64,000 nt of DNA from Methylotenera oryzisoli (GCA_945881735.1 CAMCVF010000004.1:62001-126000); one strand, 5' to 3'. Shown: positions 16,582 to 26,684, counted from the first letter of the stretch. Translations and numbers: made by a program. Notes: a model not told the origin generated them from the sequence alone.

Positions 16582-17103
16582 ATGAAACGTCGACATAACG
16601 TCATTCGCTTTTTAAAGCACTTATTCAGCTCAGTTTTGCCTGTTAGTTGGCAAGTGCATCAACATTTTTCGGATAGCGCCTTAAAACGCATCGAAAAAGC
16701 GATTCAATTAAGCGAGCAAGCGCATGCAGGCGAAATCCGATTTGTAGTGGAAGCTTGCTTGCACCCAATGGAAATACTCTGCAAAAAAACACCTAAAAGT
16801 CGCGCGTTAGAGTTATTTAGCCGCTTTAATGTTTGGGATACAGCGCAAAATAATGGTGTGCTGATTTATTTGTTATTAGCCGATAGAGACGTTGAAATTT
16901 TGGCCGATCGTGGCATTCATCAGCATGTGGGTAACGATGGATGGGATACTATTTGTCATGCCATGGAACTTGAATTTAGGCGCGGAAATTTTGAAGTAGG
17001 CGTCTTGCAGGGGTTGGGTGAAATTAGTCATATGTTACAAAAGCATTACCCTGCTGGCTCTGATAAAAGCAATGAGCTACCTAATAAGCCGATTATCCTC
17101 TAA
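16582..17103 (+). CDS. TPM domain protein, short form without signal peptide
   Basis: A 173-residue partner of the preceding TPM protein. It lacks a signal peptide and clear membrane segments. The TPM core runs from about residue 28: FSDSALKRIEKAIQLSEQ, HAGEIRFVVEACL, DTAQNNGVLIYLLLADRDVEILADRGI, then GNDGWDTICHAMELEFRRGNFEVGVLQGL. Third gene in the lemA set. Its 3' end overlaps the start of the next gene by 32 bases. Confidence 0.87.
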   Translation: MKRRHNVIRFLKHLFSSVLPVSWQVHQHFSDSALKRIEKAIQLSEQAHAGEIRFVVEACLHPMEILCKKTPKSRALELFSRFNVWDTAQNNGVLIYLLLADRDVEILADRGIHQHVGNDGWDTICHAMELEFRRGNFEVGVLQGLGEISHMLQKHYPAGSDKSNELPNKPIIL

Positions 17104-17722
17104 ATTTTGCATTGGTTTTTTAACGTTTTTGTTTGCGTTAAATGCCAAGGCTGATTTGTCTGATATGTCACGCATTTTTCGCCAAACGCCCAATTTAGCT
17201 GCTTTTGAAGTATGCTATGGTGGTGGTTGTACCGAAGTTAAGAGGTTGTCATTAACTAATGAAGAATGGCAAAAAGTCAGCGCTATCTTTGATAAAGCAG
17301 TTATTAACGCTGCACAAGAGCGTCAGTTAATCGGCAAAGCTATTGCCCAGCTAGAAACCATTGTGGGTGAAAAAATCGGTACAACAAACGATTTAGCGGG
17401 TACCTTTTATGATGGCCCCTTATCTGGCCAGCAAGATTGTAATGACGAATCGATTAATTCAACAACCTATATGCGCTTGATGCATCTAGCGGGTTTACTT
17501 AAATGGCACCAAATTGAAGATACTCGCACGCGGAATTTCTTTTTCAACGGTTGGCCACATTCAAGCGCGGTGATTCGCGACATCAGCACGAATACGCAAT
17601 TCGCAGTGGATAGCTGGTTTTATGATAATGGCGTGCCACCTGTGATTGTTCCATTGAAAGAATGGAAAGCAGGCTACCGACCAGCTGATACGCCAATCGA
17701 CCATCCTAGGCCTAAAAATTAA
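17072..17722 (+). CDS. exported protein of unknown function
   Basis: A 216-residue protein with a signal peptide (about 1-27, ending NAKA). I choose the ATG at 17072 because it starts right at the signal peptide (MSYLISRLSSKF..); an ATG at 17018 would add 18 residues and increase the overlap with the TPM gene. The mature part has four cysteines, including CYGGGC and QQDC, and an FFFNGWPHSSAVIRD segment near an AVDSWFYDNG motif. I do not recognise the family. Overlap with the TPM gene suggests co-translation with the lemA-TPM set. Confidence 0.7.
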   Translation: MSYLISRLSSKFCIGFLTFLFALNAKADLSDMSRIFRQTPNLAAFEVCYGGGCTEVKRLSLTNEEWQKVSAIFDKAVINAAQERQLIGKAIAQLETIVGEKIGTTNDLAGTFYDGPLSGQQDCNDESINSTTYMRLMHLAGLLKWHQIEDTRTRNFFFNGWPHSSAVIRDISTNTQFAVDSWFYDNGVPPVIVPLKEWKAGYRPADTPIDHPRPKN

Positions 17723-17805
17723 ACAAGCTGCAAAATAAGTCCTTACTGACTTAAACCGTTTTTAACGTTAAAATTCGGTTTCAATTTTTATTTGTTTAGA
17801 TTCCC

Positions 17806-19524
17806 ATGCGCGCATCCCAATTTTTTATCGCCACCCAAAAAGAAGCCCCATCCGATGCTGAATTAATCAGCCATAAACTAATGGTGCGCGCGGGCTTAAT
17901 TAAAAAGCTGGGTAGCGGCCTATATAGCTGGATGCCGCTGGGCTTACGTGTGCTGCGCAAGGTAGAAAATATTGTGCGCGACGAAATGAATAAAGCAGGT
18001 GCATTAGAGCTATTGATGCCAGCCGTGCAGCCAAAAGAGTTATGGGATGAAACAGGCCGCTGGGCTGTATTTGGGCCACAAATGCTTAAAATAAAAGACC
18101 GCCATGAGCGCGATTTTTGTTTTGGGCCTACGCATGAGGAGGTGATTACCGATATTGCGCGCCGCGAAATTAGTAGCTACAAACAATTACCGCTTAATTT
18201 TTATCAGATTCAAACCAAATTCCGTGATGAGATCCGCCCTCGTTTTGGTGTGATGCGCGCACGCGAATTTATGATGAAAGATGCGTATTCGTTCCATACC
18301 AATTTTGAATCGTTGACGAATACATATGCCGTTATGCATCAAGCCTACAGCAATATATTTACACGTTTAGGGCTAAAGTTTCGTGCGGTAAAAGCCGACT
18401 CTGGTGCTATCGGCGGTGATGGTTCGCAAGAGTTTCATGTGCTGGCAGATAGCGGCGAAGATGCGCTGGCTTACTGTGAAAATTCGGATTATGCCGCTAA
18501 TGTCGAATTAGCTGAAGCCTTGCCAGTAGCAAATGCTAGAGCCATGGCTAGTAAAGCAATGGCTGAAGTTGAAACGCCAAAGCAAACCACTTGTGACGAT
18601 GTGGCAAAACTATTGGGTATTAGCGTTCAGTGCACGGTTAAATCGATTGCCTTAATGGTTAAAATAGAAGAATCTGAACAGTTTTATCTGGCTTTATTAC
18701 GTGGCGACCATAGCTTAAATGAGGTGAAAACGGGTAAAGCGTTAGGTGGGTTTAGATTTGCCACGGAAGAGGAAATCCGTAGCAACTTGAATTGCCCACC
18801 TGGCTTTATCGGCCCTGTGAATGTAGGTAGCAATGTGGCAGTGATTGCTGATAAAACAGTGGCGAATATGAGCGATTTTGTATGCGGTGCAAATAAGCCT
18901 AAATATCATTTAAGCGGCGTTAATTTTGGTCGAGATTTGCCAGAGCCGAGCTTAGTCGCCGATATTCGTAACGTAGTAGATGGCGATACCAGCCCAGATG
19001 GAAAAGGTACTTTAAGCTTGTGCCGCGGTATCGAAGTTGGTCATATTTTCCAGCTACGTACTAAATATGCTCATGCCATGAATGCAACATATTTAGATGA
19101 AAACGGTCAATCACAGGTGATGGAAATGGGCTGCTACGGCATCGGCGTATCGCGCATTGTTGGCGCAGCAATCGAGCAAGGCAATGACGAAAAAGGCATT
19201 ATTTTTCCATTAAGTATGGCACCGTTTGCCGTTGTTATCTGCCCAATTGGCATGGATAAAAGCGAATTAGTAAAAAATGCCGCCAATCAACTATATGCCG
19301 ATTGCGTAAAAGTGGGCATTGATGTGTTATTGGATGACAGAGGTGAACGCCCAGGTGTGATGTTTGCCGAAAGTGATTTAATCGGTATTTCGCATCGAAT
19401 TGTGATTGGCGATCGTGGCTTGGCTGAAGGTAAGGTGGAGTATAAATCACGCAGTCTTGGTGAGGCGCAGAACATTGCCATGGAGAATGTTGTGAATCAT
19501 TTGAGCGGTTTATTAAACGGTTAA
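17806..19524 (+). CDS. proS: prolyl-tRNA synthetase
   Basis: Class II aminoacyl-tRNA synthetase charging tRNA-Pro in the cytoplasm. It is the long bacterial form (572 residues) with the editing insertion between motifs 2 and 3. Visible landmarks are [20 protein letters not shown], motif 1 around [13 protein letters not shown], motif 2 [21 protein letters not shown], and motif 3 [18 protein letters not shown]. The C-terminal anticodon-binding domain is intact. The lytic transglycosylase gene starts 5 bases downstream. Confidence 0.97.
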   Translation: MRASQFFIATQKEAPSDAELISHKLMVRAGLIKKLGSGLYSWMPLGLRVLRKVENIVRDEMNKAGALELLMPAVQPKELWDETGRWAVFGPQMLKIKDRHERDFCFGPTHEEVITDIARREISSYKQLPLNFYQIQTKFRDEIRPRFGVMRAREFMMKDAYSFHTNFESLTNTYAVMHQAYSNIFTRLGLKFRAVKADSGAIGGDGSQEFHVLADSGEDALAYCENSDYAANVELAEALPVANARAMASKAMAEVETPKQTTCDDVAKLLGISVQCTVKSIALMVKIEESEQFYLALLRGDHSLNEVKTGKALGGFRFATEEEIRSNLNCPPGFIGPVNVGSNVAVIADKTVANMSDFVCGANKPKYHLSGVNFGRDLPEPSLVADIRNVVDGDTSPDGKGTLSLCRGIEVGHIFQLRTKYAHAMNATYLDENGQSQVMEMGCYGIGVSRIVGAAIEQGNDEKGIIFPLSMAPFAVVICPIGMDKSELVKNAANQLYADCVKVGIDVLLDDRGERPGVMFAESDLIGISHRIVIGDRGLAEGKVEYKSRSLGEAQNIAMENVVNHLSGLLNG

Positions 19525-19529
19525 TTAAT

Positions 19530-20141
19530 ATGTTTAAGAGTCTATTTCTTGCTTTTTTGTTGGGCGCTAGCTTTTTAAGCGCCACATCAATTTGCTTTGC
19601 TGGCAATCAGCGCGAAGAGCCGCTTTCCAACTCGGTTAAAACGTTGATGCAGAAATCCATTAGTGATTTAGGTTCGCCCAAAGTAATTTTCGCCAGACAA
19701 GAAGAAGGCAATGCTTGGCTAGCGGATATGTCGCAACGATTGCAAAAGCGCATGCCTGATCAATCCTACAGAGAGGATTTTTTACGTTCTGTGCATTATG
19801 AAGCCACCCGCGCAGGCCTAGATCCGCAATTGGTTTTAGGTTTGATTCAAGTAGAAAGTGGATTTAAAAAGTACGCTTTTTCTAGCGTAGGTGCGCGCGG
19901 TTATATGCAGGTGATGCCATTTTGGGTCAACAGCATTGGTAATCCTGAACATAATCTATTTCATTTACGCCTAAATCTGCGCTACGGCTGCACCATATTG
20001 CGCCATTATTTAGATATAGAGGGCGGTGATTTATTCCGTGCACTAGGTCGTTACAATGGTAGTTTAGGTCGGCCGCAGTATCCCAATTTAGTGGTAAGTG
20101 CATGGAAAAAGCACTGGCAGTATCCGCTCAATAAGCTTTAA
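19530..20141 (+). CDS. lytic transglycosylase (SLT domain)
   Basis: A secreted muramidase that cleaves glycan strands with formation of 1,6-anhydro ends. It has a signal peptide (1-24, ending SICFA) and an SLT domain from about residue 80, with catalytic Glu in IQVESGF and the conserved segments SSVGARGYMQVMPFW and NLFHLRLNLRYGCTILRHYL. At 203 residues it has no LysM or other add-on. Close coupling to proS (5 bases) is probably only operon packing. Confidence 0.92.
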   Translation: MFKSLFLAFLLGASFLSATSICFAGNQREEPLSNSVKTLMQKSISDLGSPKVIFARQEEGNAWLADMSQRLQKRMPDQSYREDFLRSVHYEATRAGLDPQLVLGLIQVESGFKKYAFSSVGARGYMQVMPFWVNSIGNPEHNLFHLRLNLRYGCTILRHYLDIEGGDLFRALGRYNGSLGRPQYPNLVVSAWKKHWQYPLNKL

Positions 20142-20247
20142 TTTTTCCATCTGCAAACCCTTCAGTCTCTTGCAAAAACACATCAAAATCTAGCAGTTGT
20201 CCGCCGCGGCAAATAAAAAACTTGGCAAAATGACATAAATAAGACTA

Positions 20248-20261
20248 GACTAGGCCTAGTC
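20248..20261. promoter_or_regulatory. 14-base perfect palindrome, possible operator
   Basis: gactaggcctagtc reads the same on both strands and is preceded by an extra gacta. It lies 147 bases upstream of the DUF1097 gene in an otherwise gene-free gap (20142-20407). It lacks a T run, so it is not a terminator; a dimeric repressor site is possible. Confidence 0.3.
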
Positions 20262-20407
20262 AAAAAGATTGGGGCTGGTTAAAAGCGTCGTCATATTGTC
20301 ACTGTTCTTGTTTTAACGCTTTGTTACAAGCCGCTAAATTAATTGGCTGTAATACTCAAAAACATTATTTTTATAAGAGTTTTATCTTTTAATTTTGGGA
20401 GAAAAGT

Positions 20408-20911
20408 ATGTCGAAGTTAACAGCATTGGCAGTGAGTATCGCAGTTTTAGGTGGAGTTTGGACATTTCTAGCGTTAAATCCGTTAGCAGGCGCAACATTG
20501 GTATGGGTTGGTTTTATAGCATGGGGCTGCTACTTCCATTCAGGAGCTGATTCTGCTGCACTGCAAAAAACCATCGCCGGTATGAGCTACGGTGCAGTAA
20601 TTGCTGGTATTGCTTTGTACCTAGTCAGTTCTGGTCTGTTGGGTGGTTTAGGTGCTTTGGCCGCGCCAATCATTATTGCCGTTACAGTATTTGCTTTGGT
20701 AATTGTAGCTGGTGCCAATTTGCTTTCTGTGGTGCCAGCCAATGTATATGGTTATGCGGCAACAGCAGGCTTGGCTTTAACTGCAGGGACGGCAGGCAAT
20801 GCAACCATGATAAACTTAACTAATCCTGTATTGCTAGTGATTATTTCGGTTGTACTTGGTGCATTATTTGGCATGGCTTCTGGCAAATTGGCCGGTGCAA
20901 TTGGCAAATAG
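20408..20911 (+). CDS. DUF1097 family membrane protein
   Basis: A 167-residue inner-membrane protein with about five to six hydrophobic segments, rich in Gly and Ala, resembling the DUF1097/YcdZ family of small membrane proteins of unknown transport role. Features include the early WTFLALNPLAGATLVWVGFIAWGCYF segment and the C-terminal GALFGMASGKLAGAIGK. GGGAGAAAA lies before the ATG. It has a long upstream gap of its own and a terminator behind it, so it is monocistronic. Confidence 0.8.
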   Translation: MSKLTALAVSIAVLGGVWTFLALNPLAGATLVWVGFIAWGCYFHSGADSAALQKTIAGMSYGAVIAGIALYLVSSGLLGGLGALAAPIIIAVTVFALVIVAGANLLSVVPANVYGYAATAGLALTAGTAGNATMINLTNPVLLVIISVVLGALFGMASGKLAGAIGK

Positions 20912-20937
20912 TTAAAGACTAGAAATTAAATAGTAGA

Positions 20938-20970
20938 TAAAAAAACCGCATTTTGAATGCGGTTTTTTTA
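20938..20970. terminator. bidirectional rho-independent terminator
   Basis: Stem aaaccgcatt / aatgcggttt with A and T runs on the two sides, between the convergent DUF1097 gene and the exported-protein gene. Confidence 0.9.
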
Positions 20971-20981
20971 TTTTAAAACAA

Positions 20982-21863
20982 TTACTTAACGACTTTAAAT
21001 CCATAATATGTGCCGAATTCACCTTCGGTTTCGTAATACACAAATAACATATCGTTTGCGTAACCCAAGCCATTAAAATGATTTTGCGAGCGTAATGTCA
21101 TGCCTTTAGGCAATTCACTTTTGGCAATAAATTTTCCTGTTAGGTCAAATATCAAAGCGGCCTTATGATCCACATCCAGCAATACCAGCTCTTCACCTTT
21201 AATGCCAGTATAAGCAATATAGTGGTCGCTAATATCGTCATGCAATACAGCCGCTTTGACAAAATCTAGCGTAATTTCACCAATTTTTTCGCGTTGTTTT
21301 GGATCTACGATAAACACTTTGTTGCCGCGCTCTTGTTTAGCAAAGTAGCGATTATTTTCAGCGTCATAACTTGGCATAGTGGCAGAATCACCAAACGCAG
21401 GGTTAAACAAAAACAATTCATTAGAGCTGTCTTTTATTTCGCCATTTTCAGCGACATCAAGGGCATAGATGCCTGTGTTAGGCGAAAAGCCAACATCACT
21501 AGAAACATTGAAGGTAACAGTTTCTAATTTGGCAGAGTTTGGATTGTAATAAATAGAGCGATTATCATAACCAGGCTTTGCGGAATTTACATACTTACCA
21601 GTGTCGTCATAGGCATGAATCTGCGATTTTGATACAGCGGCTTCATACTCAGTCGCCAAAGGTGCCAAACCGCCATCTGCAATGTAGTAATGTTTTAAAA
21701 AGGGGATATAGGCCACAGTCATTGGGCGTGAAGTTGGTTTTTTTGTTAAAGCTATTTTTATACCAATGCTGGCTGTGGGTAGCACCTCTGCGGTAGCTAT
21801 ATTTATTGTGGCTAGGCCAGATAAAACTAGGCTGATAATCAATAATTGTTTAATGAGTTGCAT
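20982..21863 (-). CDS. exported protein of unknown function, beta-propeller-like
   Basis: A 293-residue protein with a clear signal peptide (1-25, ending NIATA). The body lacks cysteines and has repeated short strands with aromatic and Asp/Gly turns (for example KHYYIADGGL, NRYFAKQERGNKVFIVDP, DHYIAYTGIKGEELVLLDVD, AALIFDLTGKFIAKSELPKG). This looks like a beta-propeller or strand-rich periplasmic domain, but I do not recognise the family. It is monocistronic, between a terminator and queA on the same strand, with a 94-base gap. Confidence 0.7.
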   Translation of the reverse strand: MQLIKQLLIISLVLSGLATINIATAEVLPTASIGIKIALTKKPTSRPMTVAYIPFLKHYYIADGGLAPLATEYEAAVSKSQIHAYDDTGKYVNSAKPGYDNRSIYYNPNSAKLETVTFNVSSDVGFSPNTGIYALDVAENGEIKDSSNELFLFNPAFGDSATMPSYDAENNRYFAKQERGNKVFIVDPKQREKIGEITLDFVKAAVLHDDISDHYIAYTGIKGEELVLLDVDHKAALIFDLTGKFIAKSELPKGMTLRSQNHFNGLGYANDMLFVYYETEGEFGTYYGFKVVK

Positions 21864-21957
21864 AAGTTAATAGTGCTTTCTTGTTAAAACGAACTTGTAA
21901 GTAACGAACCGTTTAGTCTATGTGTTGACAATTCTAGTTCAAACCAATTAATACCCT

Positions 21958-23019
21958 CTAATTAGTTAAAGATTTGGATTTTTCAATAAACATCGCATCG
22001 CCATAACTAAAAAAACGGTATTTTTTATCTACTGCGTGCGTGTAGGCTTTCTTAATCACATCAAATCCTGCAAAAGCCGAGACTAACATCAGCAAAGTGC
22101 TTTTCGGCAAATGAAAGTTAGTCAGCAGTTTATCAACAATTTTAAAATCAAAGCCAGGCGAAATAAAAATAGAAGTTTCAGCGCTACCTGCTTTTAAAAT
22201 TGAATTATTTTTTTCATCATTCAATGCTTCCTGAGCGGCGCTTTCTAATGCGCGCAAGCTGGTAGTGCCAACGGCTATCACATTATTGCCTGCTTGCTTG
22301 GTGGCTTCAAGCAAGGCAACTGTTTCAGAAGTGATGTGGTAAATCTCACTGTGCATTTTGTGATCTTTAATATTATCTACGCGCACAGGTTGAAATGTGC
22401 CTGCCCCAACATGTAAAGTTACGTAGGCAATGTTTACTCCTTTTGCTTTTAGTGCATTTAATACTGTTTCATCAAAATGCAGGCCAGCTGTAGGTGCGGC
22501 CACAGCGCCCGCATGCTTAGCATATACAGTTTGATAGCGCTCATCATCTTGCGCGACTGCATCGTGAGTGATATAGGGCGGTAAGGGTAGTGCGCCATAG
22601 CGCTCTAGCAACTCTAAAACAGGCATTTCGCCTAAAAAATGAACATGGAACAAATCATCATGGCGAGCAAGCACTTTGGCATCAAATGCATTTGCTAGGC
22701 GAAGCATATTGCTGGCTTTGGGCGCACGCGAAGCACGAATGTGCGCTAGCACGTGATGGTCATCCAGTACACGTTCTACTAATACCTCTACTTGCCCGCC
22801 AGTGCCTTTTGTACCAAATAATCGCGCCTTAATCACGCGGGTGTCATTAAAAACCAGCAAATCGCCTGCGGATAGAAAGTGCGGAAAGTCCACAAACAGT
22901 TTATCTTCTAAAACATCAGATTGGCTGCTTACATATAGTAAATTACTGGCGCTGCGACTGCTTGTGGGGTACTGTGCAATTAGAGTCTCAGGTAGATAAA
23001 AGTCAAAATCTTGGGTTCG
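21958..23019 (-). CDS. queA: S-adenosylmethionine:tRNA ribosyltransferase-isomerase QueA
   Basis: Transfers and rearranges ribose from SAM to preQ1 in tRNA, making epoxyqueuosine at position 34. The start is set to the ATG at 23019 ([19 protein letters not shown]), matching the family N-terminus; the ATG at 23067 adds 16 residues with no support. Signatures are [39 protein letters not shown] and [18 protein letters not shown]. Its pathway partner tgt lies 32 kb away in this window instead of next door. Divergent from tRNA-Leu. Confidence 0.95.
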   Translation of the reverse strand, partial: RTQDFDFYLPETLIAQYPTSSRSASNLLYVSSQSDVLEDKLFVDFPHFLSAGDLLVFNDTRVIKARLFGTKGTGGQVEVLVERVLDDHHVLAHIRASRAPKASNMLRLANAFDAKVLARHDDLFHVHFLGEMPVLELLERYGALPLPPYITHDAVAQDDERYQTVYAKHAGAVAAPTAGLHFDETVLNALKAKGVNIAYVTLHVGAGTFQPVRVDNIKDHKMHSEIYHITSETVALLEATKQAGNNVIAVGTTSLRALESAAQEALNDEKNNSILKAGSAETSIFISPGFDFKIVDKLLTNFHLPKSTLLMLVSAFAGFDVIKKAYTHAVDKKYRFFSYGDAMFIEKSKSLTN

Positions 23020-23067
23020 CATTACAGAAAAACTTGTTATAATATTAAAGTTGACATTATACCTCAT

Positions 23068-23154
23068 GCCGGGATGGCGGAATTGGTAGACGCACGGGAC
23101 TCAAAATCCCGCGTTGGCGACAACGTGGGGGTTCGATTCCCCCTCCCGGCACCA
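23068..23154 (+). tRNA. tRNA-Leu (anticodon CAA)
   Basis: An 87-base class II tRNA with long variable arm. The acceptor stem gccggga pairs with tcccggc, followed by A and an encoded CCA. The D arm is ggcggaattggtagacgc, and the anticodon stem gggac/atccc holds ctcaaaa with CAA. The T arm is gggggttcgattccccc. A tataat at 23037-23042 could be its -10 box. It reads UUG codons. Confidence 0.97.
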
Positions 23155-23308
23155 AATCGAAATAAAGCCTATAAGTTTTAAGTCGGTTAGGCTTTTCTTG
23201 AAATGCTCAATGAGGTGTGCTAAATTAATTGAACTTGTAACAAGTTGTAACAGTCCTTATCAATTGTTAGAACTTTAAGGCTTAGGTTATAAAATTTCCT
23301 AAACAATT

Positions 23309-23785
23309 ATGCTATCTATAATGGACTGTAAAATCGTTGCAAGGCCTAATAATTCACTTTCGCCAGAAAATAGCTTAAAGCTAATGGTGGTTCTTGCGAT
23401 TATTGCATTTGTTGTGGCGTTAGGATTCACGCATATTGGTGCTTGGCTAGTTTTGCCATTTGCTGGTCTTGAGTTGGCCGCTTTTGCATATGCTTTTTAT
23501 TATATCTACAGGCACTCAAACGACTATGAGAGTATTGCGATAGAAGATGACAAAATAATAGTAGAAAAAAGAAATTTTAAAGAAACAAGCACTACAGAGT
23601 TTCAGCGATATTGGACTCAGGTGCAAGTACGTGATGTGGCTTATAATAAAGGTTTAATTAGTAAAAACGGGCTCTTTATAAGCTCGCGTGGTAAAGAAGT
23701 GGAGTTTGGTAAGTATTTTATAGACGATGAGCAGCGAATAACCTTAGCGCGCGAGCTCAAACAAAAATTACAAAGTATTCATTAG
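23309..23785 (+). CDS. DUF2244 family membrane protein
   Basis: A 158-residue protein with two membrane helices (about 25-45 and 50-70) and a C-terminal cytoplasmic domain (ESIAIEDDKIIVEKRNF.., LISKNGLFISSRGKEVEFGKYF). This matches DUF2244, a family commonly found directly upstream of cytochrome oxidase genes, as here, 30 bases before coxB. An accessory role in oxidase biogenesis is an inference from position only. An in-frame ATG at 23321 is an alternative start. Confidence 0.8.
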   Translation: MLSIMDCKIVARPNNSLSPENSLKLMVVLAIIAFVVALGFTHIGAWLVLPFAGLELAAFAYAFYYIYRHSNDYESIAIEDDKIIVEKRNFKETSTTEFQRYWTQVQVRDVAYNKGLISKNGLFISSRGKEVEFGKYFIDDEQRITLARELKQKLQSIH

Positions 23786-23815
23786 TTTATTTATTAATAA
23801 GTCTTGGAGCGGTTT

Positions 23816-24982
23816 ATGCAAGTTTTTAAAAAAATTGGGCTAGGTTTTGCAGCAATGCTTGCATCGCTCAATGCTTTTGCAGATTACAGTTGGAATTTCC
23901 CAGAGCCAGTTACCCCAATGGCCTTAGATACATTGCATGTGCATAATAAGTTTATGCTGATCACGATGGTTATCTTTGTGGTTGTGTTGGCTATCATGAT
24001 TTATTCAATTTTTGCGCATCGTAAAAACAAAGGTTACAAAGCGGTAGCAGATAAAGCTCCATCAACTGCCGTAGAAATTTTTTGGGTCTTGGTGCCGTTT
24101 TTTATCTTGTTGCTCATTGACTTTGTGATTATGGGCATTCCAGCTTATCACAGTGTGGTGATGATGGAAGATACGCGCGACAAAGCGACCATGGTCATTA
24201 AAGTAACTGGTTCACAATGGCGCTGGCAGTATGAGTATTTAGATGGTGAAGCACAAGGTATCAAGTTTGTTAGTAATTTAACGACAACTGATGATCAGCA
24301 AAAAAATCTAGCTGAAAAAAGCGAAAACTATTTATTAGAAGTTGATAATCACCTAGTGTTACCAGTGGGTGAAAAAGTACGTATTCTAATGACGTCTTCT
24401 GATGTATTACATAACTGGTGGGTACCTCAATTTGGTTCATCTCGCGTTGCAGTTCCTGGATTTATTCGTGAAACATGGGTGCAAGTAGATAAAGCCGGAA
24501 CCTACCGCGGTCAGTGTAAAGAGCTTTGTGGTAAAGGCCATGGCTACATGCCAGTAGTCGTAGATGCCTTACCGATGGAGGAATACAAAGTTTGGGTTGC
24601 GGCTAAAAAAGCTGAAATTGAAAAAGCAGGTGAAATTAAAGAAATGACTAAAGAAGACTTAGTCGCCCAAGGTAAAGGTGTTTACGAGAAAAACTGTGCC
24701 GTTTGTCACCAAGTAAATGGTGCAGGTTTGCCACCAGCATTCCCTGCAATGACTGGCAGTAAGATTGCCCTTGGTCCAGTTTTTGGTGCTGATGGTAAGT
24801 ACCTTAAAGATGGGCACTTAGATCGTTTGCTTAACGGTAAAGGCGTAATGCCATCATGGAAGGCAACTTTAAATGATACTGAAATTGCGGCGGTAATTAC
24901 TTATGAGCGTCAAGCGCTTGGTAATGCGGCAACAGTTGATCCAATTGTGCAGCCGGCGCAAGTTAAAGCGGCGCGTCAATAG
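23816..24982 (+). CDS. coxB: cytochrome c oxidase subunit II with fused cytochrome c domain
   Basis: Subunit II of an aa3-type heme-copper oxidase; it accepts electrons at the CuA centre. It has a signal peptide, two membrane helices (about 40-60 and 80-100) and the CuA domain with GQCKELCGKGHGYM (Cys ligands near 234-238). A C-terminal class I cytochrome c follows (CAVCH near residue 294, Met ligand near VMPSW), giving 388 residues in all. GGAG precedes the ATG at 23816; a TTG at 23804 is less likely. First structural gene of the oxidase operon. Confidence 0.95.
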   Translation: MQVFKKIGLGFAAMLASLNAFADYSWNFPEPVTPMALDTLHVHNKFMLITMVIFVVVLAIMIYSIFAHRKNKGYKAVADKAPSTAVEIFWVLVPFFILLLIDFVIMGIPAYHSVVMMEDTRDKATMVIKVTGSQWRWQYEYLDGEAQGIKFVSNLTTTDDQQKNLAEKSENYLLEVDNHLVLPVGEKVRILMTSSDVLHNWWVPQFGSSRVAVPGFIRETWVQVDKAGTYRGQCKELCGKGHGYMPVVVDALPMEEYKVWVAAKKAEIEKAGEIKEMTKEDLVAQGKGVYEKNCAVCHQVNGAGLPPAFPAMTGSKIALGPVFGADGKYLKDGHLDRLLNGKGVMPSWKATLNDTEIAAVITYERQALGNAATVDPIVQPAQVKAARQ

Positions 24983-25030
24983 TCTATTTTTTGATTTATT
25001 TGTTAAAATTAAGGTAATTAGGAGAGAGCT

Positions 25031-26623
25031 ATGAGTGCAACAACGGTAGCACATGATGACGTACATCATGATCATCCGACGGGAATTATGCGTTGGCTGA
25101 CAACAACTAATCATAAAGATATTGGTACGATGTATTTGACCTTTTCTTTGGTGATGTTTTTAGTGGGTGGTGCAATGGTTTTAGGCATTCGTGCCGAATT
25201 GTTCCAGCCAGGTTTGCAGTTGATGAACCCTGATTTTTATAATCAATTAATCGGCGTACATGCATTGATTATGATTTTTGCGGCACTTATGCCGGCTGCT
25301 ACTGGTTTTGCAAACTGGATGATTCCACTACAAATCGGTGCGCCAGACATGGCCTTACCACGTTTGAATAACTGGGGTTTCTGGTTATTGCCACCTTCAG
25401 CAATTCTATTAACATTGCCATTTACGCTTGCATTATTTGGTATTGGCGATGGCGCCATTGCTACTGGTTGGACATTCTATCCGCCGCTTTCAGTGCAAGG
25501 TGGTATTGGTGTTGACTTTGCTATCTTCGCCGTTCACTTGTTAGGCGTTTCTTCAGTAATGGGTTCAATTAACATTATTGTTACGTTGTTTAATATGCGC
25601 GCTCCTGGCATGACGTTAATGAAAATGCCAATGTTCGCATGGGGCTGGTTAATTACCGCTTTCTTGTTAGTGGCAACTATTCCAGTTTTAGCTGGTGCCG
25701 TAACAATGTTGTTAACAGACCGTCATTTTGGCACGCATTTCTTTGATGCTGCTGGTGGTGGTGACCCAATTATGTTCCAACACTTATTTTGGTTCTTCGG
25801 TCATCCAGAAGTGTATATTTTGTTATTACCAGTTTGGGGTTTCATTCCACAAATTCTACAAACATTCTCACGCAAACCAATGTATGGCTACAAAGCGCAA
25901 GTTTATTCATTGTGGGCGATTGGTGCTTTAGCAGTGGTTGTTTGGGCGCATCACTTCTTTACAGCTGGTATGCCGGTGCCAGCATTGCTTTACTTTATGT
26001 ATAGCACCATGGCTATTTCACTGCCTTTAGCAGTGTTATTTTTCTGCTGGATTAAAACCATGTGGAAAGGCTCAATGACATTTGAAACACCAATGTTATT
26101 TGCAGTGGGTTGGATTATTTTATTCGGTATTGGTGGTTTAACTGGTTTAGTTTTAGCTGACGTTGCTGCTGATGCGCAATACCATAACAGCTATTTTGTT
26201 GTAGCGCATTTCCACTACACATTATTTGCTGGCGGTATCATGGGTATTATGGCTGGTGTATATTACTGGTTACCAAAAATGACAGGTAATATGTACGACG
26301 AGAATTTAGGTAAGTTGCATTTTTGGTTGACTGCAATTTCATTTAACCTAACATTTATTCCACAATTCTTTGTTGGTTTAGCTGGGATGCCACGCCGTAT
26401 TCCAGACTACGCGTTGCAATTTGCTGAATTCAATATGATTTCAACTATCTCAGCATTTGCTCTTGGACTATCACAATTATTGTTTGTATACATCATCATT
26501 AAATGTGTAAAAGGCGGTAAAAAAGCAACTGATAAAGTATGGGAAGGCTCAGAAGGCTTGGAGTGGACGCTCCCATCACCACCTCCTTACCATAGCTTCA
26601 CAGAGCAACCAGTTATTAAATAA
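25031..26623 (+). CDS. coxA: cytochrome c oxidase subunit I
   Basis: Catalytic subunit with about 12 membrane helices, binding heme a and the heme a3-CuB site. The key residues are visible: the His ligand in GVHALIMIF, FFGHPEVYILLLPVWG (CuB His and the cross-linked Tyr), VWAHHFF (CuB His pair) and FVVAHFHYTLFAGG (heme His ligands). At 530 residues it is full length. AGGAGAG gives a strong ribosome-binding site. It is followed by a terminator-like hairpin, so the structural genes may be made in excess of the assembly genes. Confidence 0.97.
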   Translation: MSATTVAHDDVHHDHPTGIMRWLTTTNHKDIGTMYLTFSLVMFLVGGAMVLGIRAELFQPGLQLMNPDFYNQLIGVHALIMIFAALMPAATGFANWMIPLQIGAPDMALPRLNNWGFWLLPPSAILLTLPFTLALFGIGDGAIATGWTFYPPLSVQGGIGVDFAIFAVHLLGVSSVMGSINIIVTLFNMRAPGMTLMKMPMFAWGWLITAFLLVATIPVLAGAVTMLLTDRHFGTHFFDAAGGGDPIMFQHLFWFFGHPEVYILLLPVWGFIPQILQTFSRKPMYGYKAQVYSLWAIGALAVVVWAHHFFTAGMPVPALLYFMYSTMAISLPLAVLFFCWIKTMWKGSMTFETPMLFAVGWIILFGIGGLTGLVLADVAADAQYHNSYFVVAHFHYTLFAGGIMGIMAGVYYWLPKMTGNMYDENLGKLHFWLTAISFNLTFIPQFFVGLAGMPRRIPDYALQFAEFNMISTISAFALGLSQLLFVYIIIKCVKGGKKATDKVWEGSEGLEWTLPSPPPYHSFTEQPVIK

Positions 26624-26632
26624 TGACTATCC

Positions 26633-26661
26633 GAAAAGCCCAAGTCACGCTTGGGCTTTTC
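26633..26661 (+). terminator. intra-operon terminator after coxA
   Basis: Stem gaaaagcccaag / cttgggcttttc around a short loop, 10 bases after the coxA stop and 24 bases before the next small gene. The T run is short (four Ts and then ctattc), so read-through is likely. Confidence 0.7.
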
Positions 26662-26684
26662 TATTCAAAGAAAGTATTTGGTCG

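Noticed and set aside
16143-16596. Minus-strand frames across the TPM gene
   Set aside because: They result from the Gly-rich repeats of the TPM tail read backwards (Pro/Ala-rich) and have no start signal or family.
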